A stretch of 64,000 bases of DNA from Thermoanaerobaculales bacterium (GTDB lineage: Bacteria > Acidobacteriota > Thermoanaerobaculia > Thermoanaerobaculales > Sulfomarinibacteraceae). Under the pieces are notes generated by a model. It was not told the DNA's origin, made no database searches, and saw only the letters and a list, made by a program, of their open reading frames with translations. The stretch is taken from NCBI GenBank assembly GCA_025456145.1, contig JALOLD010000005.1, positions 30,486 through 94,485 on the forward strand. Direction: 5' to 3'. Below are positions 34,042-42,874 of the stretch, one piece after another (within the stretch, counting starts at the first letter, position 1; every line of letters begins with the position of its first letter). A program made the position numbers and the translations under genes.

Positions 34042-35997
34042 CTAGCCCTGGCGGTCGAAGGCGCGACGGAACTCCTCGTCGGCGCTCACGACGGTGTCGC
34101 GTCGGCGCTCGTTGAGGATGGCGACGAGCAGCAGCTGGGCGCGCTCGGCGACCAGCCGCGCCCGCACCGCGTCGCGCTCGCCGGCCAGCTCGTCGGGGCC
34201 GAGCAGACGAAGCGTCTCGACCCTCGCCACCGCCGCGCCGCGATCGCCGACCAGGACCGGACCGGTCACCGCGCCTTCGACGCCGGTGAACACCGCCTCG
34301 TCGAGCGCCGCCGCGGGGCCGATCGAGCCGACCGGCTGGCCCCAGCGATGGTCGCGCGCCTCGGACAGGGTCCCGTCGAACTCCTCGGCCAGCGCCGCCG
34401 CATCGCCGCCCTCGCTCCAGCGCCGGCCGAGCTCAGCGGCTCGAGCGGCGGCGATGTCGATCGCTTTGTCGCGGCGCAGGTCCTGCTCGACCTGCAGCCT
34501 GACGTCCTCGAACGGCGCCACTCCCTCGGGGAGAATCTCCTTGAGCTGCCAGACCATCCAGCCCCGCGAGATGGCTCGTGGACCGTGCAACTCACCCGGG
34601 TTGGCGGCAAAGACCTCGGTGGTGAACTCGGGGCCCTCGCCGGTGCCGGGAATCGGCTCGCCGACCGCCACCGCCGGGCTCTCGTTGAGCACCAGCGCCT
34701 CGTCCTCGTCGGCGATGCTCTGCCAGCCCGGGTCGTCGACCGGGGGCTCGGCCTCGAGCCGTCTCGCGAGCTCGCGGGCCCGGCGCTCGGCCTCGACCGA
34801 GGCGCGACCCTCGAGCACGCGGAAGCGTACCTGCTCGACGACGTCGTCGAACGGCCGCTGGCTGGCCGGCTTGAAGCCCTCGACCTTGATGATGTGGAAG
34901 CCGTACTGGCTTCGCACCGGGCCGACGATGTCGCCGGGTTTCGCGCCGAAGACCGCCTGGTCGAACTCGGGCACCATCCGCCCTCGCCCGAACCAACCGA
35001 GGTCTCCGCCGCGGTCCCGCGAGCCGGGATCGTCGGAGTGCTTGGCGGCGAGGACGGCGAAGTCGCCGCCGGCGCGGGCGATCTTCGCGACGCCGTTGGC
35101 CCGCAGCTCGGCTTCCGCCGAAACCTCGACGTCGGCATCGGGCGCGACCCGGATGAGCACGTGCGCCGCCTGCGCCTGCTCCTCCTCGACGAACTCGTCG
35201 CGGTGCGCGTCGTAGTACTCGCGGAGCTCGCCGTCCTCGACGGGCAGCTGCCGGCGCAGCCTGGAGGTCTCGACCACCAGGTAGCGGATGACCCGCTGTT
35301 CGTCCCGCTGGAAGTCCTCCGCGGTCGCATCGTAGTGGGCCCGGGCCTCGTCCTCGGTGATGTCGACCTCGCCGAGGAAGCGCTCGTAGGGGAGCATGAC
35401 CACGTCAAAGTCGGCGACCTCGCGCTCGCGCCGGATGCTCCGCTCGACGTCGGCATCGCCGACCCACACGCCCCGCTGCATCATCGCGGTCAGCTTGCCG
35501 ATGGTGAGGTCCTCGGCGCGCATCCTCTCGAACTCCTGCGGCGTCATCTGGAAGGTCCCTCGGAGGATCCGCTGATAGGTCTCGTTGCCGACGAAGTCGC
35601 CGCGCTCGTCCTGGAACAGGGGGAGGTTGAGGATGTCCTCGCGGAGCTCGGCGTCGGCGACCTGGAGGCCTGCCCGCCGGGCTTCCTCGAGGAGCAGGAT
35701 CCGGTTGGTGAAATAGCCCACGGTCTCCTCGTAGAGGTTGACCTGGTCCCTGATCTCGCTCCAGCGGTCGCCGAACTGGCGTGAGTACTGCTGCTCGAAC
35801 CGACGCATCTGCCCGAGGAAGTCCTGCCGGGAAACGACCGTGTCGCCCACCCGGACCGCGGCGTCGGCGACCGCGCCCGGTCCCGACCGTCCCGCTCCTC
35901 CCCAGTCGACGAAGACGAGCAGGATGAAAACCGCCACGACGCCCCACAGGATGAACTTGAGGTGTCGGAGATTGTCGCGAAGCCACTTGAGAGCCAT
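34042..35997 (-). CDS. ppiD: PpiD/SurA-like membrane-anchored peptidyl-prolyl isomerase
   Basis: This 651-residue protein has an N-terminal anchor (about residues 12-30, LKFILWGVVAVFILLVFVD), a SurA_N-like chaperone region (VGDTVVSRQDFLGQMRRFEQQ onward), and a parvulin domain at about residues 268-370 (AAHVLIRVAP, then GGDLGWFGRGRMVPEFDQAVF and SQYGFHIIKVEG). A second, degenerate parvulin-like part may follow. It is the PpiD type of periplasmic folding factor acting near the Sec translocon. ATG 35997 has a GGGAGG site. It is co-transcribed with ruvA. Confidence 0.92.
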   Translation of the reverse strand: MALKWLRDNLRHLKFILWGVVAVFILLVFVDWGGAGRSGPGAVADAAVRVGDTVVSRQDFLGQMRRFEQQYSRQFGDRWSEIRDQVNLYEETVGYFTNRILLLEEARRAGLQVADAELREDILNLPLFQDERGDFVGNETYQRILRGTFQMTPQEFERMRAEDLTIGKLTAMMQRGVWVGDADVERSIRREREVADFDVVMLPYERFLGEVDITEDEARAHYDATAEDFQRDEQRVIRYLVVETSRLRRQLPVEDGELREYYDAHRDEFVEEEQAQAAHVLIRVAPDADVEVSAEAELRANGVAKIARAGGDFAVLAAKHSDDPGSRDRGGDLGWFGRGRMVPEFDQAVFGAKPGDIVGPVRSQYGFHIIKVEGFKPASQRPFDDVVEQVRFRVLEGRASVEAERRARELARRLEAEPPVDDPGWQSIADEDEALVLNESPAVAVGEPIPGTGEGPEFTTEVFAANPGELHGPRAISRGWMVWQLKEILPEGVAPFEDVRLQVEQDLRRDKAIDIAAARAAELGRRWSEGGDAAALAEEFDGTLSEARDHRWGQPVGSIGPAAALDEAVFTGVEGAVTGPVLVGDRGAAVARVETLRLLGPDELAGERDAVRARLVAERAQLLLVAILNERRRDTVVSADEEFRRAFDRQG

Positions 35998-36078
35998 GAG
36001 CGTCCTCCCGGGACCGAATCGGGACAGCGAAGTCTACCGGAGCGACCCCGGGCGCGCAAGCGCGATCCGGCTCCTTGC

Positions 36079-36094
36079 TGCTTGTCAACAAGCA
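36079..36094. promoter_or_regulatory. Palindrome TGCTTGTCAACAAGCA in the ppiD/FecR divergent promoter region
   Basis: A perfect inverted repeat of 7-bp arms with a two-base centre lies between the divergent starts of ppiD (35997) and the FecR-type gene (36125). It overlaps TTGTCA, a possible -35 element for the plus strand. Such a dyad is a good operator candidate; the regulator is unknown. Confidence 0.5.
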
Positions 36095-36124
36095 TGTTAC
36101 GGTGCGAGAAGGGGGTTGAATCGA

Positions 36125-37552
36125 GTGCCACGAGGGATACAGATCGACTGGTACCTGATCAGGATCGCCCACATTCGGCGGCTGGTCGCGATCGCCGCGA
36201 CGGGGGTGATCGCCGCCGGTCTGCTGTTCGTCGCCTACCAGCGGCTCAACCTCCCCCCCGAGGCGCGCGCCCGTCGCGCGATCGAGGCCGCCGAGCTCGC
36301 CGAGAAGAAGGCCGCGGAGCAGGTGCTGCCCCAGAACCTCCGGCGCGAGCTGGTCTCCGCCGCCGACCAACTCGAAGCGGCGCGGGCCGCCTATCTCGCC
36401 GAGCAGTGGGGCGAGGCGGAGGCCGACGCCGAGAGCGCCCGGCTTCGCCTGCTCGCCCTCGCCGGGTCGAGCGCGGACCAGCTCGCCGGGGTCGGCGAGT
36501 TCTTCAGCCTCGAGGGGCGCGTCCAGCTGCAGCGTGCGGGGCAGACCGAGTGGGAGAACGCCCAGCCGCGGACCCCGGTCTTCAACGGCGACTTCGTCCG
36601 CTGCGGCCGGGACGGCTCGGCCGAGGTCCTGTTCACCGACGGCAGCATCTACCGGATCGCGCCCAACTCGTTGCTCGAGATCCAGCACTCGAGCGAGGCT
36701 TCGAGCTCGAGGGGGACGGTGAAGATGCGGGTCGGCCGGATCCACGTCATGACCGCGGGCTCGAGCTCGACCGTCACGACCGACACCACCGAGACCGAGA
36801 TCTCGAGCGACAGCCGGGTCGCCGTCGACGTCGCCGAGGGCGAGGGCGGCCAGACCCGGGTGGCGGCCTTCGACGGCGGCGCGCGTGTCCGCACGACCGG
36901 CGGCGACGAGATCGTCCTGGCGAGCCGCGAGCAGGTCGAGGCGACCAGCGACGGCGCCCTCTCGAGCACCCGACGGATTCCCGACCCGCCGCTCCTCATC
37001 GAGCCGCAGAACAACGCCAGCTTCGACATCCGCAGCCAGAGCGTGGTCTCCCTGGGCTGGCGGGGGCGCGGCGATGACCAGACGGTCCATCTCCAGGTCA
37101 GCCGTTCGCGCCGGTTCAGCGCCGACGCCATGGAGATCGACAGCTCGACGATCCGCGAGGACTCGGCCCGGCTCAAGCTGGTCGCCCCCGGCACCTACTT
37201 CTGGCGCGCCGCCCTGGTCGGCGGCGATGGGGTCGAGAGCGAGTGGAGCCAGGTGCGCCGGATGCGGGTCTTCTCGTCGCTCCAGCGCGCCCTGCTCGCC
37301 GACCGGACGGCGCCGCTGCTCAGCCTCGACCCGACCCAGCAGCTCGGCGCGATGTTCATCATCCAGGGGCGGACCGAGGCCGGGGCCGCGGTGACGGTCA
37401 ACGGCGAGCGGGTCGTCGCCGACGCCGACGGTCACTTCCGCAAGACCGTCGAGATCCCCAACGAAGGGTGGAACAACATCGAGGTCGTCGCGACCGATCC
37501 CGCGGGCAACGAGACCCGGAAGCGGGAGCGCGTGTTCGTGGAGGTTTATTGA
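36125..37552 (+). CDS. Membrane-anchored FecR-domain protein, first gene of the mre operon
   Basis: The 475-residue protein has one membrane helix (about residues 22-40) followed by a helical segment, a FecR domain at about residues 120-280 (NGDFVRCGRDGSAEVLFTDGSIYRIAPNSLLEI, then VAVDVAEGEGGQTRVAAFDGGARVRT), and two C-terminal Ig-like segments, the last with GRTEAGAAVTVNGERVVADADGHFRKTV and NNIEVVATDPAGNE. Here FecR is not next to a sigma factor but to mreB, with a TGATG overlap, suggesting an envelope role tied to the elongation machinery. GTG 36125 has AAGGGGG upstream. Function inside the Rod system is inferred. Confidence 0.82.
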   Translation: MPRGIQIDWYLIRIAHIRRLVAIAATGVIAAGLLFVAYQRLNLPPEARARRAIEAAELAEKKAAEQVLPQNLRRELVSAADQLEAARAAYLAEQWGEAEADAESARLRLLALAGSSADQLAGVGEFFSLEGRVQLQRAGQTEWENAQPRTPVFNGDFVRCGRDGSAEVLFTDGSIYRIAPNSLLEIQHSSEASSSRGTVKMRVGRIHVMTAGSSSTVTTDTTETEISSDSRVAVDVAEGEGGQTRVAAFDGGARVRTTGGDEIVLASREQVEATSDGALSSTRRIPDPPLLIEPQNNASFDIRSQSVVSLGWRGRGDDQTVHLQVSRSRRFSADAMEIDSSTIREDSARLKLVAPGTYFWRAALVGGDGVESEWSQVRRMRVFSSLQRALLADRTAPLLSLDPTQQLGAMFIIQGRTEAGAAVTVNGERVVADADGHFRKTVEIPNEGWNNIEVVATDPAGNETRKRERVFVEVY

Positions 37553-38577
37553 TGCCGCTGTCCAGCCTGCTCGGGCTGTTCTCGTCGGACCTGGCGATCG
37601 ATCTGGGGACCGCCAATACCCTGGTCTATGTCCGCGGCCGCGGTATCGCCGTCGTCGAGCCGTCGATCGTCGCCGTCAACCGCATCACCAACCGGGTCGA
37701 GGCGGTCGGCACCAAGGCCAAGGACATGCTCGGCAAGACGCCGTCGAACATCCAGGCGATCCGACCGATGAAGGACGGCGTCATCGCCGACTTCGAGGTC
37801 ACCGAGAAGATGCTCGAGCACTTCATCAGAAAGGCACACGGCCGCTCGTTCCTGGTTCGTCCCAGGATCGTGATCTCGGTGCCCTCCGAGATCACCCAGG
37901 TCGAGAAGCGGGCGGTCAAGGACACCGCGCTCAAGGCCGGGGCGAGCGAGGTCTACCTCATCGAGCAGGCAATGGCCGCGGCGATCGGCGCCGGTCTGCC
38001 GATCACCGAGCCGTCGGGAAACATGATCGTCGACATCGGTGGCGGGACCTCGGACGTCGCCGTGATCTCGCTCGCCGGGGTCGTCTACTCGCGATCGGTC
38101 CGGGTCGCCGGCAACGAGATGGACGAGGCGATCATCCAGTACCTCAAGAAGAAGTACAACCTGCTGCTCGGGGAACGGACCGCCGAGCTGATCAAGATGG
38201 AGGTCGGGTCGGCCTACCCGCTCGACGAGCCGCTCAGCATGGAGGTCAAGGGTCGGGACCTCGTCGAGGGGGTGCCGAAGAACCTCACGATCACCGACGA
38301 GGAGGTTCGCGAGGCCCTCACCGAGATCGTCGCGACGATCGTCGACGCGGTCCGCAACGCCCTCGAGCGGACTCCTCCCGAACTCAGTGCCGACATCATG
38401 GACAAGGGGATCATCCTGGCGGGCGGTGGCTCACTGCTCAAGAACCTCGACAAGCGGCTGCGCGAGGAGACCGGGCTTCCCGTCGCCCACTGCGAGGAGC
38501 CGGCATCGGCAGTGGTCCGCGGCACCGGCCTCATGCTGACCAACATCGACCTGCTGCGCAAGATCGCGATTTCCTGA
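37552..38577 (+). CDS. mreB: Rod-shape-determining actin homologue MreB
   Basis: A 341-residue MreB with the actin-fold blocks AIDLGTANTLVYVRGRGIAVVEPS (phosphate 1), NMIVDIGGGTSDVAVISLAGVV (phosphate 2), and GIILAGGGSLLKNLDKRL (adenosine). It forms membrane-bound filaments that guide lateral wall synthesis. The ATG overlaps the FecR-gene stop, with GGAGG at 37540-37544. mreC follows after a 114-bp gap. Confidence 0.98.
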   Translation: MPLSSLLGLFSSDLAIDLGTANTLVYVRGRGIAVVEPSIVAVNRITNRVEAVGTKAKDMLGKTPSNIQAIRPMKDGVIADFEVTEKMLEHFIRKAHGRSFLVRPRIVISVPSEITQVEKRAVKDTALKAGASEVYLIEQAMAAAIGAGLPITEPSGNMIVDIGGGTSDVAVISLAGVVYSRSVRVAGNEMDEAIIQYLKKKYNLLLGERTAELIKMEVGSAYPLDEPLSMEVKGRDLVEGVPKNLTITDEEVREALTEIVATIVDAVRNALERTPPELSADIMDKGIILAGGGSLLKNLDKRLREETGLPVAHCEEPASAVVRGTGLMLTNIDLLRKIAIS

Positions 38578-38691
38578 GACGCTCGCTCGGTCTCACGCCG
38601 GCGAGGACGCCCGCCTCGGCGGTCGAACAACCGATCTGGATGCGATGAACGAGCCGCCGACTCGGGGCGGCGGAGGGGTGGCGACGGGCGC

Positions 38692-39522
38692 GTGACCGAT
38701 CGGCGGATTCTCCTTCTTCGCACGGCGCTGCTGTGGATTCTCCTCGAGCTCCTCGCGGCGGCGCAGGTGAGGTCGTCGAGCGGCGACCCGGTGCTCTGGG
38801 GGTGGACGCGGGCGGCGGTCGCACCTCTGATCTGGGCCGGCACCACCGTCGGGTCCTCGATCGCCCAGATCGCCACCGTGGTGACCCGGTCGGCCGAGCT
38901 GGCCTCGCTCAACCGCCAGCTCGAGCTCGAGCTCGAGGCCGCCAGGACGATGCGCCGGATCATCGACGAGGACCGGGCCGCGCAGCGGGAGCTCGGTTCT
39001 CTCATCGCGCGGCTCCCCGAGATCAGCTCGACGGCCGTCCCGGCGCGCACGGTCTTCCGGGATCTCGAGCGTGGGCTGATGATCGTCGAGCTCGGTGGTG
39101 GCCGGCGGATCGACCGGGACAGCCCGGCGGTGGCCAGCGGCGGCGTGGTCGGTCGCGTGATCCGGTCGGAGGGTCGTCGCTGCTGGATCGAGCTCGTCAC
39201 CCATCCGGTCGCCGCCATCGCCGTCCAGACCCCCGACGGGAGGGTCCAGGCCCTCGCGGTCGGCAGCCGCGCCGGCGAGCTCGAGCTCCAGTTCGTCCCC
39301 CGGACCGCCGAGCTGCTCCGGGGCGACGAGCTCGTCACCAGCGGCGCCGACGGGATCTACCCACCGGGTCTTCCGGTTGGGCGGGTGTCCTCGGTGCGCG
39401 AGAGCGCGGAGGCGTTCCTCGACATCAGGGCAGAGCCCGCCGCCGACCTCGCGACCAACCGCGTCGTGCTGCTGCTCGATGACCGGACCGTCGCCGCGCC
39501 GGTGTGGAGCCAGACGCGGTGA
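38692..39522 (+). CDS. mreC: Rod-shape-determining protein MreC
   Basis: A 276-residue protein with an N-terminal membrane helix (about 7-25), a coiled coil (about 65-105, LASLNRQLELELEAARTMRRII) and the periplasmic beta-barrel pair seen in VPARTVFRDLERGLMIVELGGG and GDELVTSGADGIYPPGLPVGRVSSV, the family C-terminal motif. MreC links MreB to the wall synthases. The GTG start has a GGAGG site 15 bases upstream, rather far. It ends in a GTGA overlap with mreD. Confidence 0.93.
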   Translation: MTDRRILLLRTALLWILLELLAAAQVRSSSGDPVLWGWTRAAVAPLIWAGTTVGSSIAQIATVVTRSAELASLNRQLELELEAARTMRRIIDEDRAAQRELGSLIARLPEISSTAVPARTVFRDLERGLMIVELGGGRRIDRDSPAVASGGVVGRVIRSEGRRCWIELVTHPVAAIAVQTPDGRVQALAVGSRAGELELQFVPRTAELLRGDELVTSGADGIYPPGLPVGRVSSVRESAEAFLDIRAEPAADLATNRVVLLLDDRTVAAPVWSQTR

Positions 39523-40013
39523 AGACGACCCTGCTGGTTACCGCAGCCCTCGTCGCCCAGCTCGCCCTCGGGCTCCCCGGGACCGCCGGGCGGCTGACGA
39601 CCATCCTCCTGCCGATGGTCTTCGTCATCGGGCCTCCCCTTTTACGCGAGGAGCGGCGCTGGCCGCATTACGCCTTCGCCCTGGGACTCGCTTGGGATCT
39701 GTTGCTCGAGCCGGTCGTCGGACCGGGGACCATCGCGTGGAGCGCGTCGGCGGTCGCGATCAGTCTGGTGGTTCCGTTGGTCGCGGACCGGTCGCCACGC
39801 GCCTGGGTGGTGTTCGGTGCGCTCGCCGCCGCGTGCTTCATTCTCGTTCGACACCTCACCCTCCTCCCCCTCGGGTTGGCCGCCGACCTGACCTGGGCCT
39901 ATCTCCTTTCGAGCGTCGTACTGACCTCCCTGTGGTGCGGCCTGGTCGGCTGGCTGATCGCGCTCGACCTGCCATCGAGGTGGCGAAGCCACCGCGCGCG
40001 GAAGCTCAGGTAG
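39519..40013 (+). CDS. mreD: Rod-shape-determining membrane protein MreD
   Basis: The 164-residue protein has about five membrane helices, and its position between mreC and mrdA identifies it. Weakly conserved features such as YAFALGLAWDLLLEPVVGPGTI fit the MreD family. It is part of the elongasome. It starts at GTG 39519, overlapping the mreC stop. Confidence 0.88.
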   Translation: MKTTLLVTAALVAQLALGLPGTAGRLTTILLPMVFVIGPPLLREERRWPHYAFALGLAWDLLLEPVVGPGTIAWSASAVAISLVVPLVADRSPRAWVVFGALAAACFILVRHLTLLPLGLAADLTWAYLLSSVVLTSLWCGLVGWLIALDLPSRWRSHRARKLR

Positions 40014-40021
40014 GCGCCGAC

Positions 40022-41788
40022 GTGGAGATCCGCGAGGACCTCGGGCCCCTTCGCCGGCGCGCCACGCTGCTGCTCCTGGCGGTGTTCCTGACCCTCGGCG
40101 CCCTTCACCTCAGGGTCGCCCAGCTCCAGCTCCTCGAGGGCGAGCACTGGCGGCAGATGGCGGAGAACAACCGCCTCCGCCGGCTGCCGTTGCCGGCGGT
40201 CCGGGGTCGGATCTACGACCGGCGGGGCAACGTCCTCGCCGACAACCTGCCGACCTGGAACCTCCTGCTCTTCCCCGACGAGGCGCGCAACCTCGACGAA
40301 ACCCTGCTGTTCGTCGCGTCGCTCGGCGTCTCGGACGCGGCATCGCTCCACCAGGCGGTCGATCGTCGCGGCGTCGACCGCCTCGCGCCCCTGGTGGTCG
40401 GGGAGAGCCTCGACTGGTCGCAGGTCAGCCGGGTCCGCGCGCACCAGAGCGATCACCCCGAGCTGTCGCTGGTTGCCGGCTTTCGCCGTCACTACCCTTT
40501 CGGCTCGTCGACCGCGCACGCCGTCGGACACCTCCGGCTCGTCACCCAGGCCGAGCTCGACCGAGACCCCGGGCTCGACCCCGGAACGAGGGTCGGTGCG
40601 ACCGGCATCGAGGCATTGGCCGACGACTTCCTCGCGGGTCGGGCCGGCGATCGCTGGGTCGTTGTCTCGGCGGTCGGACAGCTGCTCGGCGTGGTCCGCG
40701 AGAGCCCGTCCTCGGCCGGCCGGGACCTCGCCGTGACCCTCGACGCCGAGCTCCAGCAGGTCGCCGCCTCCGCGCTCGGCGATCGCGCCGGAGCGGTCGT
40801 CGCGCTGGACCCGAGGAATGGCGCGGTCCGGGCGCTGGTATCGTCGCCGTCCTTCGACCCCGAGCTCTTCTCGGGTCGGCTGTCGTCCGCCGCCTGGACG
40901 GCGCTGGTCGACGACCCCCGCCATCCGCTCCAGGATCGCTGCCTGCAGGCCGCCTACCCCCCGGGATCGACGATCAAGCCGTTTCTCGCTCTCGCCGCGC
41001 TCAACGAGGGGCTGATCGACCCCGACCGGACCGTGGTCTGCACCGGGTCGGTCGTGCTCCACGGCCACCCCTTCCGGTGCTGGCAGCGCTCGGGCCACGG
41101 GTCGGTCGACCTGGAGAGGTCGCTCGAGGCGTCGTGCGACGTCTACTACTACCAGACCGGCCAGCGTCTCGGAATCGACCGGATGGCGCGCTGGTTCGGG
41201 ACCTTCGGTTTCGGGAAGCCGACCGGCATCGGGCTGCCGTCGGAGGCGCCCGGTCTGGTCGGCACGCCCGAGTGGAGCCGCCGGGTCCGCGGGACGCCCT
41301 GGTACCCGGGCGACGCGGTCTCGGTGTCGATCGGTCAGGGCCCGGTCCTGACCACCGCGACGCAGCTCGCCCGAGGCTTCGCCGCGCTCGCCAACGGCGG
41401 GTCGCTCATCACCCCCCACGTCGTGGTCGACCCGAGTCAACCAGCGCCCGTCGACCTCGGCCTCAGCCCGACCTCGCTCGCGCGGGTGAGGCGCGGTCTC
41501 GAGCTGGTGGTGCACGGCGACTACGGCACGGCGCGCCGCCTCGCCCGGCTTCCGGTGGCCGGCAAGACCGGGACGGCGCAGGTCGCTCGACTCCAGGAGG
41601 GGGTCGACTCGAAGGACCTGCCGACCCACCTCCAGCACCACGCGTGGTTCGTCGGCTGGGCACCGCTCGACGCGCCCGAGCTGGTCGTCGCGGTCGTGGT
41701 CGAGCACGGCGGCGGTGGTGGAAGCGTCGCCGCCCCGACCGCCGCGACCATCTTCGAGGCCGCGCTGGCCGGCGGGACGGGGGGGTAG
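40022..41788 (+). CDS. mrdA: Penicillin-binding protein 2 (elongation transpeptidase)
   Basis: A 588-residue class-B PBP. It has an N-terminal membrane helix (about 15-33), a PBP dimer domain with RGRIYDRRGNVLADNLPTWNLLLFP, and a transpeptidase domain. The active-site serine is in PPGSTIKPF (SxxK), the second motif in SCD, and the third in KTGTAQ. GIGLPSEAPGL is typical of PBP2. It cross-links lateral wall peptidoglycan with RodA. GTG 40022 (VEIREDLG) is eight bases after the mreD stop. An in-frame GTG at 39980 is less likely. Confidence 0.96.
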   Translation: MEIREDLGPLRRRATLLLLAVFLTLGALHLRVAQLQLLEGEHWRQMAENNRLRRLPLPAVRGRIYDRRGNVLADNLPTWNLLLFPDEARNLDETLLFVASLGVSDAASLHQAVDRRGVDRLAPLVVGESLDWSQVSRVRAHQSDHPELSLVAGFRRHYPFGSSTAHAVGHLRLVTQAELDRDPGLDPGTRVGATGIEALADDFLAGRAGDRWVVVSAVGQLLGVVRESPSSAGRDLAVTLDAELQQVAASALGDRAGAVVALDPRNGAVRALVSSPSFDPELFSGRLSSAAWTALVDDPRHPLQDRCLQAAYPPGSTIKPFLALAALNEGLIDPDRTVVCTGSVVLHGHPFRCWQRSGHGSVDLERSLEASCDVYYYQTGQRLGIDRMARWFGTFGFGKPTGIGLPSEAPGLVGTPEWSRRVRGTPWYPGDAVSVSIGQGPVLTTATQLARGFAALANGGSLITPHVVVDPSQPAPVDLGLSPTSLARVRRGLELVVHGDYGTARRLARLPVAGKTGTAQVARLQEGVDSKDLPTHLQHHAWFVGWAPLDAPELVVAVVVEHGGGGGSVAAPTAATIFEAALAGGTGG

Positions 41789-41797
41789 AATCCGACC

Positions 41798-42874
41798 ATG
41801 GAGCACCGTATCGACCCGTGGCTGATCCTCGCGGTGGCGGGCATCCTCGGCGCCTCGCTGGTGACCCAGCACGCGGTGTCGCAGGTGGTCGGGGCGCAGC
41901 TCTTCGTGCGGCAGCTGGTGTGGGCGTGCGGCGGGTTGTTGCTGCTGCTCGTCCTGTCCCGGGTGCGGCTCGACATCTACGCCAGGGTCGCCCCGCTGGC
42001 CTATGGCCTCGGCATCGCCGCCCTGATCGTCGTGCTCTTCATCGGCGAGGTCCGCGCCGGCACGCGGGGCTGGTTCGCCGTGGGTCCGCTGACCGTGCAA
42101 CCGAGCGAGTTCGCCCGGGTCACGACGATGCTGATGGTGGCCGCCTGGCTCGGGCGGCACGGAGGACCCCATTTGACGAGCAAGGACTCGGCGGTCGTCG
42201 CCGCGCTGGTCGGGGTGGCCGGCGGGCTGGTCGCCATCGAGCCCGATCTCGGGGTGACCATCACCTACCTTCCGGTCGCGATCGCCGGGCTGTGGCTCGG
42301 CGGTCTGCCGCGGTGGGCGTGGATCGGCCTCATCCTGCTCGCGGTGGTTGCCGGCGCCGTCGCGTGGAACACGACGCTCAAGGACTTCCAGAAGGAGCGG
42401 GTGCTGACCGTGCTCGATCCCGAGCGGGATCCCTACGGCGTCGGCTACCAGGTCCGGCAGTCGAAGATAGCGGTCGGATCCGGGGGCGGCGTCGGCCAGG
42501 GGGTCGGCCAGGGATCGCAGTCGCTGCTCCGCTACCTGCCCGCCCAGCACACCGACTTCGCGTTCGCCGTCTGGGCAGAGGCGACCGGTTTTGTCGGTGC
42601 GAGCGGTCTCATCCTCGCCTATGGTCTGCTGCTCTTCCGGATCGGGCTCACCGCGGCGGTCGCCGACAGCCGGTTCGGGCTGGTCCTCGCGATGTTGATC
42701 GGGGCATGGCTCGCCTTCCAGGTGGCGGTCAACCTCGGCGTGGTCGTCGGGTTGCTCCCGACCACCGGGATCACGCTGCCGCTGTTCTCGTATGGCGGCT
42801 CGTCCCTGCTGTCGACCTGCGCCGCCCTCGGGGTGGTCCAGTCGGTCTGGCGCCACCGTCTGGTGAACCAGTGA
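41798..42874 (+). CDS. rodA: Peptidoglycan glycosyltransferase RodA
   Basis: A 358-residue SEDS protein with about ten membrane helices. The family motifs are present: GTRGWFAVGPLTVQPSEFARV, and near the end LLPTTGITLPLFSYGGSSLLS. It polymerises glycan strands with PBP2. No ribosome site precedes the ATG. A TAGAAT box (41786-41791), whose first three bases are the mrdA stop, ends six bases before it, so a leaderless internal transcript is possible. It ends in a TGATG overlap with rng. Confidence 0.97.
   Translation: MEHRIDPWLILAVAGILGASLVTQHAVSQVVGAQLFVRQLVWACGGLLLLLVLSRVRLDIYARVAPLAYGLGIAALIVVLFIGEVRAGTRGWFAVGPLTVQPSEFARVTTMLMVAAWLGRHGGPHLTSKDSAVVAALVGVAGGLVAIEPDLGVTITYLPVAIAGLWLGGLPRWAWIGLILLAVVAGAVAWNTTLKDFQKERVLTVLDPERDPYGVGYQVRQSKIAVGSGGGVGQGVGQGSQSLLRYLPAQHTDFAFAVWAEATGFVGASGLILAYGLLLFRIGLTAAVADSRFGLVLAMLIGAWLAFQVAVNLGVVVGLLPTTGITLPLFSYGGSSLLSTCAALGVVQSVWRHRLVNQ

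Noticed and set aside
39899..42856. 985-codon minus-strand frame across mrdA and rodA
   Set aside because: It is antisense to two clearly identified cell-wall genes and consists of low-complexity charged residues.
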